Below are positions 54,112 through 64,000 of a DNA stretch of 64,000 bases, in pieces (within the stretch, counting starts at the first letter, position 1; each line of letters starts with the position of its first letter). Source of the DNA: Noviherbaspirillum sp. L7-7A (GTDB taxonomy: Bacteria > Pseudomonadota > Gammaproteobacteria > Burkholderiales > Burkholderiaceae_D); NCBI RefSeq assembly GCF_019052805.1, contig NZ_JAHQRJ010000001.1, positions 1,240,001-1,304,000 on the forward strand, given 5' to 3'. The notes beneath the pieces are model-generated. The model was not told the DNA's origin and searched no databases. It worked only from the letters and a program-made list of their open reading frames with translations. A program made the position numbers and the translations under genes.

Positions 54112-54834
54112 CTATGCCACCTTGATGCCGAGTGCCCGCTCGAACTGTTTTCTCACCACGCCGTAACATTCGCAGGAGGCATCCTCGATGCCCGGCCGGT
54201 CGAGGATGGTAACCAGTCCACGGCTGTACCTGATCAGGCCGAGCTGCTGAAAATGCCGGGCGATCAGGCTCACGCTCGGACGATGCACGCCAAGCATGTC
54301 GGCCAGGAATTCCTGGGTGATATGGATCTCGTCGCCAGGCACCCGGTCATGATTCATCAGCATCCACTTGGCGAACCGTTCCTCGATGGTGTGCAGCCGG
54401 TTGCAGGCGACTGCCTGGCTGACCTGCGCCATATAGGCCCGCAAATAACGGAAAACCAGGCTGCGCAGTTCGGTATGGCCTTCGATTGCCGCCAGAAACC
54501 GCGCGATCGGCATTTTCAGCGCCTCGCCCGCGATCTGGCAGGTCACCGTTTCCAGCGACTGTTCGCTGTTGGTAAGGATATCCACCGTCGAAAAGCCCTC
54601 ATTGCCGACGGTGCCGACTTCCACGGCGGTGCCGTTCTCCATGATGGCAAGCACCGAATGTTCGCCGCTAAGTGGAAAGTAGACATGCTCGATAGGCTGG
54701 TCGCGCTGGTAGAAGGTCGACTTCAGCGGGCAGGGTATCCACTCGAGGTGCGGATACAGATTGCTGTATTCCGACTCCGACAGTCGCGCAAGCAGCTGAT
54801 TGGCGCATTGATCGGGTGAAGTGGGTATGTCCAT
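54112..54834 (-). CDS. Crp/Fnr-family transcription regulator
   Basis: A 240-residue regulator with an N-terminal cyclic-nucleotide-binding-like beta barrel (FPLSGEHSVLAIMENGTAVEVGTVGNEG) and a C-terminal winged helix (TQEFLADMLGVHRPSVSLIARHFQ, shown in two parts: TQEFLADMLGVHRPSV and SLIARHFQ). It lacks the Cys cluster of FNR and the cAMP-binding Arg-Thr-Ser of CRP, so its signal is unknown. The ATG at 54834 (MDIPTSPD) is preferred over an upstream in-frame extension which would cross the long palindrome at 54876. Confidence 0.88.
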   Translation of the reverse strand: MDIPTSPDQCANQLLARLSESEYSNLYPHLEWIPCPLKSTFYQRDQPIEHVYFPLSGEHSVLAIMENGTAVEVGTVGNEGFSTVDILTNSEQSLETVTCQIAGEALKMPIARFLAAIEGHTELRSLVFRYLRAYMAQVSQAVACNRLHTIEERFAKWMLMNHDRVPGDEIHITQEFLADMLGVHRPSVSLIARHFQQLGLIRYSRGLVTILDRPGIEDASCECYGVVRKQFERALGIKVA

Positions 54835-54875
54835 GGCAGTGCATAGTCCGGCAAGGTTTGATGGAAAACGGACGT

Positions 54876-54914
54876 TGCAGGGCAAGGCAGGCGCCATGCC
54901 TGCCTTGCCCTGCA
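54876..54914. terminator. 17-bp perfect palindrome, probable terminator or Crp leader element
   Basis: TGCAGGGCAAGGCAGGC and its exact complement lie 5 bases apart (54876-54892 and 54898-54914). It is 10 bases after the stop of the small protein gene at 54925 and 42 bases upstream of the Crp/Fnr start. On the minus strand the U tract is poor (AACGTCCGTTTTCC). It most likely terminates the upstream gene; an alternative is an attenuator of the regulator. Confidence 0.65.
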
Positions 54915-54924
54915 GGGGCAGCAC

Positions 54925-55266
54925 TCAAGTACGTCCGTGCTTCTTCTGCGGCATGCTCTCCGCCGGGGTGAACGGCTTGTCCACCGTCTCCTCGACGCCG
55001 CGCTGTTCCCGCAGGTCAGTGTCGACCTGGCCCTGCTCCACGTCCTTGTAAGCCTGTTTCATCACTTCCCGTGGGCCGCTGGACTGGGTACCGCCCGCCA
55101 CCTCGTCACGGTCGTTCGGCTGCAATGGCACCTGCTCCTTGCCGTCCGGCTTGGTCAGGTCGATCGTGAAAGGCCGGGTTCCGGTCTCGCGCACGCTCTT
55201 ATCGCCGCCGCTGCTAGAAATCGTGCTCTTGTCATCCGGCATTGGAGATTCCTCGTCTTTTCTCAT
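54925..55266 (-). CDS. small acidic hypothetical protein
   Basis: A 113-residue hydrophilic protein starting MRKDEESPMPDD; GAAAGGAAAG gives a strong ribosome site for this ATG. It is rich in Asp, Glu, Lys, Thr and Pro and looks disordered (DLTKPDGKEQVPLQPND, VETVDKPFTPAESMPQKKHG-like end). No family is recognised with confidence; the tail resembles small stress-related proteins of betaproteobacteria in my memory. It is followed by the 17-bp palindrome and precedes the Crp/Fnr gene. Confidence 0.7.
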   Translation of the reverse strand: MRKDEESPMPDDKSTISSSGGDKSVRETGTRPFTIDLTKPDGKEQVPLQPNDRDEVAGGTQSSGPREVMKQAYKDVEQGQVDTDLREQRGVEETVDKPFTPAESMPQKKHGRT

Positions 55267-55471
55267 CGGGTCTTTCCTTTCATAAATATGAACTTTTTGA
55301 CCATGGTTCAACGCCGGGATTCCCTGGACGCCGTCGAATAAATGGCGACATGCTGTTTTGGATCTAAAACCTTTCCATCGTTCGCATGACGGCGGCAGTG
55401 CCGTCACGCACACGTGGCGAGTAAGATGAAGCAGCGGCGGCATCTGCCGCTGTCTCACTGAAAGGAAAGCA

Positions 55472-55735
55472 ATGGCCATCGACTTGAAGACAGTGGAAGA
55501 ACTGATCAGGGAAATCGAGCTTGCCGATCCGATAGACTGGGGCATGCTCAATATCGACGAAGACGATGCCACTCGCCTGATCGCCTCTTCCGTGGTCGAG
55601 CATTACGAGGAAAACATTCGCCCCATGCCGGACCGGGAACGCGACTACATCGTGGTGTCTTCGATCGCCAAGCTGACGCTGGAAAATTTCGTCCTCAACG
55701 TCAAGCTGGCGCGCGCCACCGGCGGGCAGGCCTGA
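55472..55735 (+). CDS. small conserved hypothetical protein
   Basis: An 87-residue protein (MAIDLKTVEELIREIELADP) that is acidic and helical, with ribosome site GAAAGGAAAG upstream. Features: DWGMLNIDEDDATRLIA, a conserved-looking central region, and SIAKLTLENFVLNVKLA. No known catalytic motif. It converges with the membrane protein gene at 55765. Probably a real small gene on coding character and ribosome site; function unknown. Confidence 0.75.
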   Translation: MAIDLKTVEELIREIELADPIDWGMLNIDEDDATRLIASSVVEHYEENIRPMPDRERDYIVVSSIAKLTLENFVLNVKLARATGGQA

Positions 55736-55764
55736 GAAGCTGCTCCCTTGTGCTGCCCGGCCGC

Positions 55765-56415
55765 TTAGCCCTTGTAATCCGCTGCAAGCCATAACTCGTA
55801 TTGCCGGGGTACGGCACTGGTTTCAAATCCGCTGATCCTTTTCAGCTGACGTGCCGGCAGGCCCAGCGACAGCAGGGCGGCCTGCACCCGCATGGCTTCC
55901 GCCTTTTCGGATGGACGGAAATAACGCAGGTCGGACGCGCGCGGGCCGTCACTGACAATCCGGATGCCGGCCAGCGCAATGCCTCTCCTTTCGAGCTCAG
56001 GCGCCAGCAGCCTGGCCTTTTCGCGTGCATTCTCGTCCAGGACATGGATGTAGACCGATGGCATGCCCATGATCTGCGCGGCAATGTTCGGAGCGGGACC
56101 TGGCACGGTGCGCCCGCTTGCAGGGGCGGGACCCGGTGCACTTTCCTCGGCGCCGGAGCCAGTGGCGCCCGTGCCGGAACTGCCGCTGGCGCTGACCGGC
56201 GGCATAGGCGAGACCGGCGCGGCTGGCTGCGCGCCGCGGCTGGCGGCAGCGGTGGGAGCAGGGGACCTGACTGCCTGCATCAGGCCGATTGCCACCACGA
56301 ACACGATGACACCCGTGGCCAGGCTCGCCGCATGCTGGCGCAGCTTGCGTCGACGTTGCGCATCGGGGCGTTTCGGGGTGGACTGGCCCGGCTTGTTGCT
56401 TTGATGGTAGTCCAT
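55765..56415 (-). CDS. membrane protein with LytR_C-like C-terminal domain
   Basis: A 216-residue protein with a basic N-terminus, one membrane helix (about 29-50, SLATGVIVFVVAIGLMQAV), a Ser/Ala/Pro/Gly-rich linker (about 55-110) and a folded C-terminal domain (about 115-215) with IHVLDENAREKARLLAPEL and DLRYFRPSEKAEAMRVQAAL, resembling the LytR C-terminal (SPOR-like) domain. This would lie in the periplasm near peptidoglycan. A longer in-frame start exists at 56502; 56415 is chosen because it opens a better-composed N-terminus. Confidence 0.75.
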   Translation of the reverse strand: MDYHQSNKPGQSTPKRPDAQRRRKLRQHAASLATGVIVFVVAIGLMQAVRSPAPTAAASRGAQPAAPVSPMPPVSASGSSGTGATGSGAEESAPGPAPASGRTVPGPAPNIAAQIMGMPSVYIHVLDENAREKARLLAPELERRGIALAGIRIVSDGPRASDLRYFRPSEKAEAMRVQAALLSLGLPARQLKRISGFETSAVPRQYELWLAADYKG

Positions 56416-56775
56416 GCGTGGGTTGTCGCGAGAACGCTGCCGGTGGACGCTGGAATCTGCTTGGACAGCAGCAAGGACGTGAGTTCCATCGTTCGCCTGC
56501 ATGCAGGTAAGTGCCTGATATCGGCGTTGGACCGCATTGGGCAGGACACATCATTGCCTGTCCGGTCATTCGCGAACTGGTCCGACCCGGCCCACATGGC
56601 GGCTGAGGGTGCTGCGCATCATCGCTTCCCGTGATACCCGTTATCACTGAAAACGCATACCCAATATCGGTGTGCCGCAATATGGCAAGCGTTTCGGTGC
56701 GCTATCGTCGTGGCCATCACAAGAGGCCCGCATTGCTGATCCGCCGGGCCACAACAACCAGACCTGGAGACCGCC
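56416..56775. other. intergenic region between membrane protein and purine permease
   Basis: 360 bases between divergent genes. It should hold the promoters of both. I see no convincing gene, hairpin with U tract or conserved box; small inverted repeats such as GGCAGG...CCTGTCC-like pairs near 56540-56560 are weak. A purine permease riboswitch is not seen. Confidence 0.4.
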
Positions 56776-58074
56776 GTGGCGCTGCTGGAAAACTATTTCA
56801 AACTGAAGGAAAACGGCACCGACGTGCGCACCGAGCTGCTGGCCGGGCTGACCACCTTCCTCACCATGGCCTATATCGTGTTCGTCAATCCGGCCATTCT
56901 CGGCGACGCCGGCATGCCCAAGGACGCGGTCTTCGTCGCCACCTGCCTGGCCGCGGCGCTGGGCACGCTGATCATGGGCCTGTATGCCAACTACCCGATG
57001 GCGCTGGCGCCCGGCATGGGACTCAATGCCTACTTCGCCTACACCGTCGTGCTGGGCATGAAGATCTCCTGGCAGGCGGCGCTGGGCGCGGTATTCATCT
57101 CCGGCTGCCTGTTCATCCTGGTCAGCGTGTTCCGGCTGCGGGAGCAGATCGTCAACGGCATCCCGCCCTCGATGCGCACCGCCATTACAGTTGGCATCGG
57201 CCTCTTTCTCGGCCTGATTTCCCTGAAGAGCGCCGGCATCGTGGTGGCCAACCCGGCCACGCTGGTGGGCCTGGGCGACCTGCACAAGCCAACGGCCGTG
57301 CTGGCCGTGGTCGGCTTTCTGCTGATCGTGGCGCTGGACCGGCTGCGGGTGCGCGGCGCCATCCTGATCGGCATCCTGGCGGTGACCCTGCTGAGCTTCG
57401 TGTTCGCCGATAACAAGTTCGGCGGCGTGGTGTCGATGCCGCCGTCGATGGCGCCGACCCTGTTCAAGCTCGACATCATGGGCATCCTGTCCTTCGGTAT
57501 CCTGAATGTGGTGCTGGTGTTCTTCCTGGTCGAGCTGTTCGACGCCACCGGCACGCTGATGGGGGTGGCCAACCGCGCCGGCCTGCTGAAGAACGGCAAG
57601 ATGGAACGCCTGAACAAGGCGCTGCTGGCCGACAGCACCGCCATCGTCGCCGGTTCCTTCCTGGGCACTTCCAGCACCACGGCCTATGTGGAAAGCGCCG
57701 CCGGCGTGCAGGCAGGCGGCCGCACCGGCCTCACTGCATTGGCGGTAGCCGGGCTGTTCCTGCTATGCCTGTTCTTCGCGCCGCTGGCCGGCGTGGTGCC
57801 GGCCTATGCCACCGCGCCGGCGCTGCTCTACGTTGCCTGCCTGATGCTGCAGGACCTGGTGCATGTGGACTGGACCGATACCACCGAGAGCGTGCCTGCC
57901 GCGGTGACCGCGCTGACGATGCCCTTCACCTTCTCCATCGCCGAGGGCGTCGCATTCGGCTTCATCACCTATGCATCGCTGAAGCTCTTGACCGGCAGGG
58001 CGCGCGAGGTCAAGGCGATCGTCTGGATCATTGCCGGCGTGTTCCTGTTCAAGCTGATCTATCTCGGCGCGTGA
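56776..58074 (+). CDS. NCS2 family purine permease (AzgA type)
   Basis: A 432-residue inner-membrane transporter with about 12-14 helices. GLTTFLTMAYIVFVNP, YPMALAPGMGLNAYFAY and GTSSTTAYVESAAGVQAGGR (split as GTSSTTAYVESAAG and VQAGGRTGL) define the AzgA/PbuG group, which imports adenine, guanine or hypoxanthine with protons. The start is GTG at 56776 with CTGGAGA upstream. Single gene; substrate specificity cannot be decided here. Confidence 0.9.
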   Translation: MALLENYFKLKENGTDVRTELLAGLTTFLTMAYIVFVNPAILGDAGMPKDAVFVATCLAAALGTLIMGLYANYPMALAPGMGLNAYFAYTVVLGMKISWQAALGAVFISGCLFILVSVFRLREQIVNGIPPSMRTAITVGIGLFLGLISLKSAGIVVANPATLVGLGDLHKPTAVLAVVGFLLIVALDRLRVRGAILIGILAVTLLSFVFADNKFGGVVSMPPSMAPTLFKLDIMGILSFGILNVVLVFFLVELFDATGTLMGVANRAGLLKNGKMERLNKALLADSTAIVAGSFLGTSSTTAYVESAAGVQAGGRTGLTALAVAGLFLLCLFFAPLAGVVPAYATAPALLYVACLMLQDLVHVDWTDTTESVPAAVTALTMPFTFSIAEGVAFGFITYASLKLLTGRAREVKAIVWIIAGVFLFKLIYLGA

Positions 58075-58103
58075 AGAGGCTGGGATGGCTTTAGTCCGTA
58101 GTC

Positions 58104-58273
58104 CGTAGCCTGGGTGAAGCGCAGCGCAACCCGGGCCATCCATCGATGAAGCCAGCCGCTGTGCCAGCGAGACGGAAAAGGCAGGGGTTGAAAACGTGCC
58201 AGGACAGCCCGGGAGGCATCGATTGCATAACGGGGGGCAATCCCGGGTTGCGCTGCGCTTTACCCAAGCTACG
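58104..58273. repeat. long-arm inverted repeat, REP/BIME-like
   Basis: The arm CGTAGCCTGGGTGAAGCGCA... at 58104-58135 is complementary to the one at 58242-58273 (cgtagcttgggtaaagcgca on the other strand), 32 bases with about 2 mismatches, separated by about 106 bases that also contain CATCGAT in both arms' vicinity. It lies just after azgA. The element looks like a mobile intergenic repeat family. Confidence 0.75.
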
Positions 58274-58291
58274 CTTGCTGTCGTTGCAAGC

Positions 58292-58311
58292 CCTGGCCTG
58301 GCCTGGCCTGG
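58292..58311 (+). repeat. short tandem CCTGG repeat
   Basis: Four perfect copies of CCTGG in a row between two palindromic elements, followed by a CGTGG variant. No gene function; may be length-variable. Confidence 0.7.
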
Positions 58312-58336
58312 CGTGGCTACCGTGGCGGTATCGCGT

Positions 58337-58365
58337 AATGCCCCTCCGGGGTATTGCACCCTACG
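58337..58365. repeat. REP-like element, single copy
   Basis: AATGCCCCTCCGGGGTATTG... is the same unit as at 13606-13639 and 13689-13721 (complement AATGCCCCTTCCGGGATATTG). Here only one copy lies before the DUF294 stop. With the 58104 element it fills the gap between the purine permease and the DUF294 gene. Confidence 0.7.
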
Positions 58366-58410
58366 CGTCACCGTCAACAGTCCGGTACCGTGGAAGGTCA
58401 CAACAATGCG

Positions 58411-59487
58411 CTAGAGCCCCGAGCCGCCGCCAAGAAACAGCTGGGACAGCCTCTGCTGCATGGCCCCCGCCGCCCGCAGCGCATGCAGCAGCGCGCGCCG
58501 CTCGCCGGCATCCAGGGTGTCGGGGCGCAGGTGGTTGTCCATCGGCTCGCCGCGCAGGTAGCGCTGCTGCTGCAGTCTCACGCGCAGCAGCGCGATGAAG
58601 TGAAAGCTGCCTTCCCAGTCGGCCGCTTCTGCAGGATGCAGCAAATGGCTCCGTGCGGCCATGCGCAATCTTTCGACCGTGCTGCTTGCGCCGGCGCCGC
58701 AGGCCAGGCCCAGCACCCGGGCCGCATCCACATACAGCGCGGCGGCATTGTGCTTGAGGTCGATGGCGCCGGCATGCGGCCCGGACTTTTCCGGCGAGAA
58801 GCGATGCAGCAGTCCCAGTGGCGGGCGGCGGCGCAGGGCGTTGTCGGCCAACTGGAACAGGAAGCGCTGGTTATCGGCCGCGTGGCGCACGGTCCATGCC
58901 GACAGACTGTGCGCCAGGGCCAGGTCGCCGGCGAGCGGCCGCAGGTCGAAGAAGATCGTGGCATTGAGCAGCGCCAGCGGATCGCCCTCGCTGATCCAGG
59001 CATCGAAGCGCTCGCGCCATTCATGCAGCGACAGGCAGCAGGCCGGATTGCCTGCCATGATGTTGCCCGGGCAAACAGCGAAGCCGCACTCGTTCAGCAT
59101 CTGATTGACCCGCCCGGCCAGCGGCAGCAGGCGCCGCCGCAGCGCGTCTGGGTCGTCGCTGTCGTCGAACACGATGCCATTGTCCTGGTCGGAGACAAAG
59201 GTCTGTTCCTGCCGCCCCTCGCTGCCCAGCGCAATCCAGCACCAGCGCGCCGCCGGTGGCGGAAAATCGATGCCAGCCAGCGCGATGGCGCGCCGGGTCA
59301 GTGCGTCAGACAGCGCGGAGATCAGGCGGGGCAGTGCGGCGGCCGGTGCGCTTGACGCCTGCTCATGCTCCAGCGCGCGGGCCGCTTCGGCCGCGCGCCG
59401 CAGGCCGGCGTGGTCGGCGCGGGCAATCGCGCGCAGCACGCGTCGAAGCTCGGGCATGAAACGGGGATGGCTCAGGGAGGAATTCAT
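58411..59487 (-). CDS. DUF294/GlnD-like nucleotidyltransferase
   Basis: A 358-residue soluble protein with the DUF294 putative nucleotidyltransferase domain: GSEGRQEQTFVSDQDNGIVF (residues about 87-107, the GS...DxD-like metal site) and a C-terminal helical partner domain with DAARVLGLACGAGAS and HNAAALYVDAARVLGLA. No CBS or cyclic-nucleotide domain precedes it, unlike many relatives. Such proteins adenylylate or uridylylate other proteins or act as GlnD-like sensors. It is the last gene of the CrbS-like operon, 30 bases after the exonuclease. Confidence 0.85.
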   Translation of the reverse strand: MNSSLSHPRFMPELRRVLRAIARADHAGLRRAAEAARALEHEQASSAPAAALPRLISALSDALTRRAIALAGIDFPPPAARWCWIALGSEGRQEQTFVSDQDNGIVFDDSDDPDALRRRLLPLAGRVNQMLNECGFAVCPGNIMAGNPACCLSLHEWRERFDAWISEGDPLALLNATIFFDLRPLAGDLALAHSLSAWTVRHAADNQRFLFQLADNALRRRPPLGLLHRFSPEKSGPHAGAIDLKHNAAALYVDAARVLGLACGAGASSTVERLRMAARSHLLHPAEAADWEGSFHFIALLRVRLQQQRYLRGEPMDNHLRPDTLDAGERRALLHALRAAGAMQQRLSQLFLGGGSGL

Positions 59488-59517
59488 CGTCCTTTGTTTC
59501 GCTGGATGCGTGCTGTC

Positions 59518-61674
59518 TCAATAGTCGATCCGGGCATAGCGGGTATGCCGCGCCGCCTCGCGTGCCTGGCCCAGCGTGGCAATGCCGGCTTCGGCCAGCA
59601 ACGGCAGCATGCGCAGGAACACTTCCGCCGTGACGATGGCGTCGCCCAGGGCGGTATGCCGGCCGACCACGGCCACGCCCAGCCGGGCGGCGATGGCTTC
59701 CAGGCTGTGCTCCGCCTGGTTGGGATGCAGCGCCTGCGACAGCAGCAGGGTATCGAGCACCGGCTGGTCGAACCGCACGCCGGCTTCGGCTTCCCGCATT
59801 CGCAGAAAGCGCAGGTCGAAGGCCGCGTTGTGCGCCACCAGCACGGTGTCTTCCACGAAGCGATGGAACTGCGCCAGTACCTCGGCGCTGCCGGGCTGGT
59901 GCCGCAGCATGTCGTCGCTGATGCCATGCACTGCGAATGAAGCCGGCGAGACCGGCCGGCGCGGCCGCACCAGCCGTTCGAACTGCTCCTGGCGCAGCAG
60001 GCGGCCGTTGACGATGCGCAGCGCGCTGATGGCGATGATGTCGTCGCCGCCGCCCGGGTCCAGGCCGGTGGTCTCGGTGTCGAACACCGTGCAGGACAGG
60101 CGCGACAGCGGCGTGGCGTCCAGTTCCGCGTTCTGGCCGGCCTGGCTGAAAAGATCGAAGTCATAGAACTCGGGCCGCGACGGCTTGGGCCGCGGCAGCG
60201 GCAGGGCAGCGCTGGCGGGCAGGGCCGGCAGCAGCAGGCGCCAGCGCAGCACGCCTTCCTGATCGAGCAGCATGGTTTCGCCGCCATGCCGCTGTGCCGT
60301 CGACTGCAGGCTGGCGCCGCCGTCCGGGGCTTCCTCCTCCCACTGGCGCAGCAGCGCCGGGGACGGCGCGGCGCCCCGCCAGACAAATTCCAGCCATGCC
60401 AGCCGGCCTTCGGCGCCCAGCTGCAGCGCCAGCGCCCCGTCGCCGCACGCCTTCAGTATGCCGGCACCCAGCCGCGCCAGCGCCTGCGTCAGCGCATAGC
60501 TGTCGACATGCAGCCATGGCGCCGGCTCGCAGAGCGTACGCGCATCCACCCGCAGCGAGCGGCTTTCCAGCCGGCGCTGCAGCAGGGACAGCAGGTCGTC
60601 GCCGCGCATTTCCTCCAGGTGCCAGCTGCGCGAGGCGTCATCCTCGCGCTCGGAGGTCGCCTGTCCGATGGCGGCGGCAAGCGCCTGCGATTCCTGCTCG
60701 ATGGCCGCAATGAAGCGCTCGCGACGCTGCGGCAACATGTCGGCATAGGCGCCCAGCGTCTCGGCGGCGGCGCGGATATTGGCAATGCCGGCGCGGGCCT
60801 GCTGCAGCAGGCGGTCCAGCAGCGCCGCGTCGCGGTCCTGCGCCTGCGCCTGCCGGCTGATGTCGTCCACCGTGAGCACGAAGCCGGACAAGGCGTGCGC
60901 GTCGTCCAGCACCGGCGCGATCTGCATGCGCATCATGCGGCCATCGGACATGCCGGCCACGAAGGCCGCGCGCGGCAGGTCGTGCAGCACCGGCGCGGCC
61001 ATGCCCTCCGGACGCGCCTGCAGCCTGTGCTGCAGCTGTTCGAGCGCATGGACGATCAGGCCGCGCTCGATCAGTCCGAAGACGGAGCGGCCCAGGCCGG
61101 GCGCCGCGCCGGCGCCATTGTCCAGCAGGGCGCTGGCATGGCTGTTGTAGAGCAGGATGCGACCTTCCAGATTGCACATCAACACGCCCAGCGCCAGGTC
61201 GGCCATCAGCGCGGCCAGGCGGTTGCGCTCCTGCGCCAGCGAACGCAGCGCGCTGTCGATGCTGTCGCGGCTTTCCTGCCGCAGCGCCTGCATCTGCGCG
61301 GCCAGCCCATTGAAGCGGCCTGCAAGTTCCCGCACCGGCGGCGCGCCACCGATGTCGCTGCGGTGCCCGGGATTGGACTGCAGCAGCGCGGTTTCCTCGG
61401 CCAGCATGGCCAGCGGCGCCAGCCAGCGGTCGAACACCCGCTTCAATGCCAGCGCAAGCAGCATCAGCAGCATCAGGGCGGCCACGGCCAGCATGCCGGC
61501 CTGCTGCCCCAGGGCCTGATAGAAGGCGGCGCGCTGGCCGGCATCCATGTCCAGCCCGGCCAGCAGCAGCACGGCCGCGATGATGCCCAGTTGCGCTAGA
61601 AACAGCAGCGCCAGCGCGAGCAGGTAACGCCGCTGCAGGTGGGAGACGCCGGGCGTGGACATGGCAGCCGTCAT
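59518..61674 (-). CDS. membrane PAS/pseudo-kinase protein with DEDDh exonuclease domain
   Basis: A 718-residue protein. Two membrane helices (about 18-41 and 57-80), a HAMP-like and PAS region (about 80-285), a helical stretch resembling a DHp domain (about 285-350) whose His position reads Gln ([17 protein letters not shown]), an ATPase-like part without clear N/G boxes (about 350-500) and a DnaQ-type 3'-5' exonuclease (about 525-695) with intact DEDDh residues in [18 protein letters not shown] and HTALGDA. The ATG at 61674 overlaps the receiver gene stop (ATGA). A membrane-bound nuclease attached to a non-phosphorylatable kinase-like module is unusual; it follows the CrbS-like operon order. 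Confidence 0.85.
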   Translation of the reverse strand: MTAAMSTPGVSHLQRRYLLALALLFLAQLGIIAAVLLLAGLDMDAGQRAAFYQALGQQAGMLAVAALMLLMLLALALKRVFDRWLAPLAMLAEETALLQSNPGHRSDIGGAPPVRELAGRFNGLAAQMQALRQESRDSIDSALRSLAQERNRLAALMADLALGVLMCNLEGRILLYNSHASALLDNGAGAAPGLGRSVFGLIERGLIVHALEQLQHRLQARPEGMAAPVLHDLPRAAFVAGMSDGRMMRMQIAPVLDDAHALSGFVLTVDDISRQAQAQDRDAALLDRLLQQARAGIANIRAAAETLGAYADMLPQRRERFIAAIEQESQALAAAIGQATSEREDDASRSWHLEEMRGDDLLSLLQRRLESRSLRVDARTLCEPAPWLHVDSYALTQALARLGAGILKACGDGALALQLGAEGRLAWLEFVWRGAAPSPALLRQWEEEAPDGGASLQSTAQRHGGETMLLDQEGVLRWRLLLPALPASAALPLPRPKPSRPEFYDFDLFSQAGQNAELDATPLSRLSCTVFDTETTGLDPGGGDDIIAISALRIVNGRLLRQEQFERLVRPRRPVSPASFAVHGISDDMLRHQPGSAEVLAQFHRFVEDTVLVAHNAAFDLRFLRMREAEAGVRFDQPVLDTLLLSQALHPNQAEHSLEAIAARLGVAVVGRHTALGDAIVTAEVFLRMLPLLAEAGIATLGQAREAARHTRYARIDY

Positions 61675-62035
61675 GGCGCAAGCAGCTTCTGCACCAGCGC
61701 GATCAGATCTCGGGTCGAGAACGGCTTGGTCACATAGGCGTCCGCGCCCAGCGCCAGGCCCTTGCTGACTTCCAGTTCGCGGCCCTTGGCCGACAGCATC
61801 ACGACCTTGATGCCCGACCACGCCGGATGGGCGCGTATGCGCTGGCAGACCTCGTAGCCGTTCAGCCTGGGCAGCATGATGTCCAGCAGCACCAGGTCGG
61901 GCCGAAAGGCAGCCAGCTGCGCCAGCGCCGCCTCGCCATCCGTGGCGACGGCCACTTCGAAGCCGGCCTGCTCCATCAAAAACTCCAGCGACAGCACGAT
62001 GTTCGGTTCATCGTCGACGATCAGGATTCTTGCGC

Positions 62036-62039
<4 letters not shown>
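61671..62039 (-). CDS. stand-alone receiver-domain response regulator
   Basis: A 122-residue receiver: [17 protein letters not shown] with the acidic pair, [14 protein letters not shown] with the phospho-acceptor Asp, MLSAKG and [10 protein letters not shown] with the conserved Thr/Lys. There is no DNA-binding or output domain. Both ends overlap neighbours as ATGA, so it is translated with the kinase upstream and the exonuclease protein downstream. It probably takes phosphate from the CrbS-like kinase and acts by protein contact. Confidence 0.94.

Positions 62040-64000
<1,961 letters not shown>

Overview
The window is 64 kb of GC-rich, densely packed chromosome. Gene content and order (tmk-holB-pilZ-tatD, a DUF4936/YgfZ pair, PpnN, several large hybrid kinases, a fused OpuC-type transporter) suggest a betaproteobacterium of the Burkholderiales, most likely Oxalobacteraceae (Herbaspirillum/Noviherbaspirillum/Massilia-like). 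That placement is inference; the window has no rRNA or tRNA gene. I see no phage, insertion sequence or CRISPR array. Repeats are limited to intergenic palindromic elements near 13.6 kb and 58.1-58.4 kb.

Layout. 0-6.4 kb (minus): a gene cut by the left edge, a membrane PAS-GGDEF-EAL c-di-GMP protein translationally coupled to purT, and an MHS-type MFS transporter with a large extra loop. 6.6-10 kb: a SWIM/SNF2 helicase. 10.1-19 kb (plus): a nine-gene catabolic run of thiolase, acyl-CoA dehydrogenase, Dabb protein, two SDRs, hotdog thioesterase, MDR oxidoreductase, GST-like protein and an epoxide-hydrolase-like protein. 19-22.4 kb: a TPR lipoprotein-like/secreted protein and an L,D-transpeptidase with matching C-terminal domains, a thioesterase and a GNAT. 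22.4-24.5 kb (minus): NRDE protein, DUF4936 and YgfZ. 24.6-30.2 kb: mltG-tmk-holB-pilZ, a porin on the opposite strand, tatD and a Tat-exported ankyrin protein. 30.2-40.5 kb: fused betaine-type transporter, two pseudouridine synthases (the second with an altered catalytic motif), an orphan fatty acyl-AMP ligase, GST, ppnN, tesB, pirin and PAP2 phosphatase.

40.7-50.6 kb is a signalling island: a histidine kinase with an AhpD-like N-terminal domain; an operon of a three-receiver hybrid kinase, CheR and a receiver-kinase without CheB; and YfiR coupled to a CHASE8 hybrid kinase. 50.8-58.1 kb holds a large catalase (katE), a chalcone-isomerase-like secreted protein, a Crp/Fnr regulator, small conserved proteins and a purine permease.

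58.4-64 kb (minus) is the most interesting region: a tightly overlapping operon of an SLC5-transporter/histidine-kinase fusion (CrbS-like, cut by the right edge), a stand-alone receiver, a membrane PAS/pseudo-kinase fused to a DEDDh exonuclease, and a DUF294/GlnD-like nucleotidyltransferase. It looks like one signalling pathway joining solute sensing, phosphotransfer, a nuclease and a nucleotidyltransferase.
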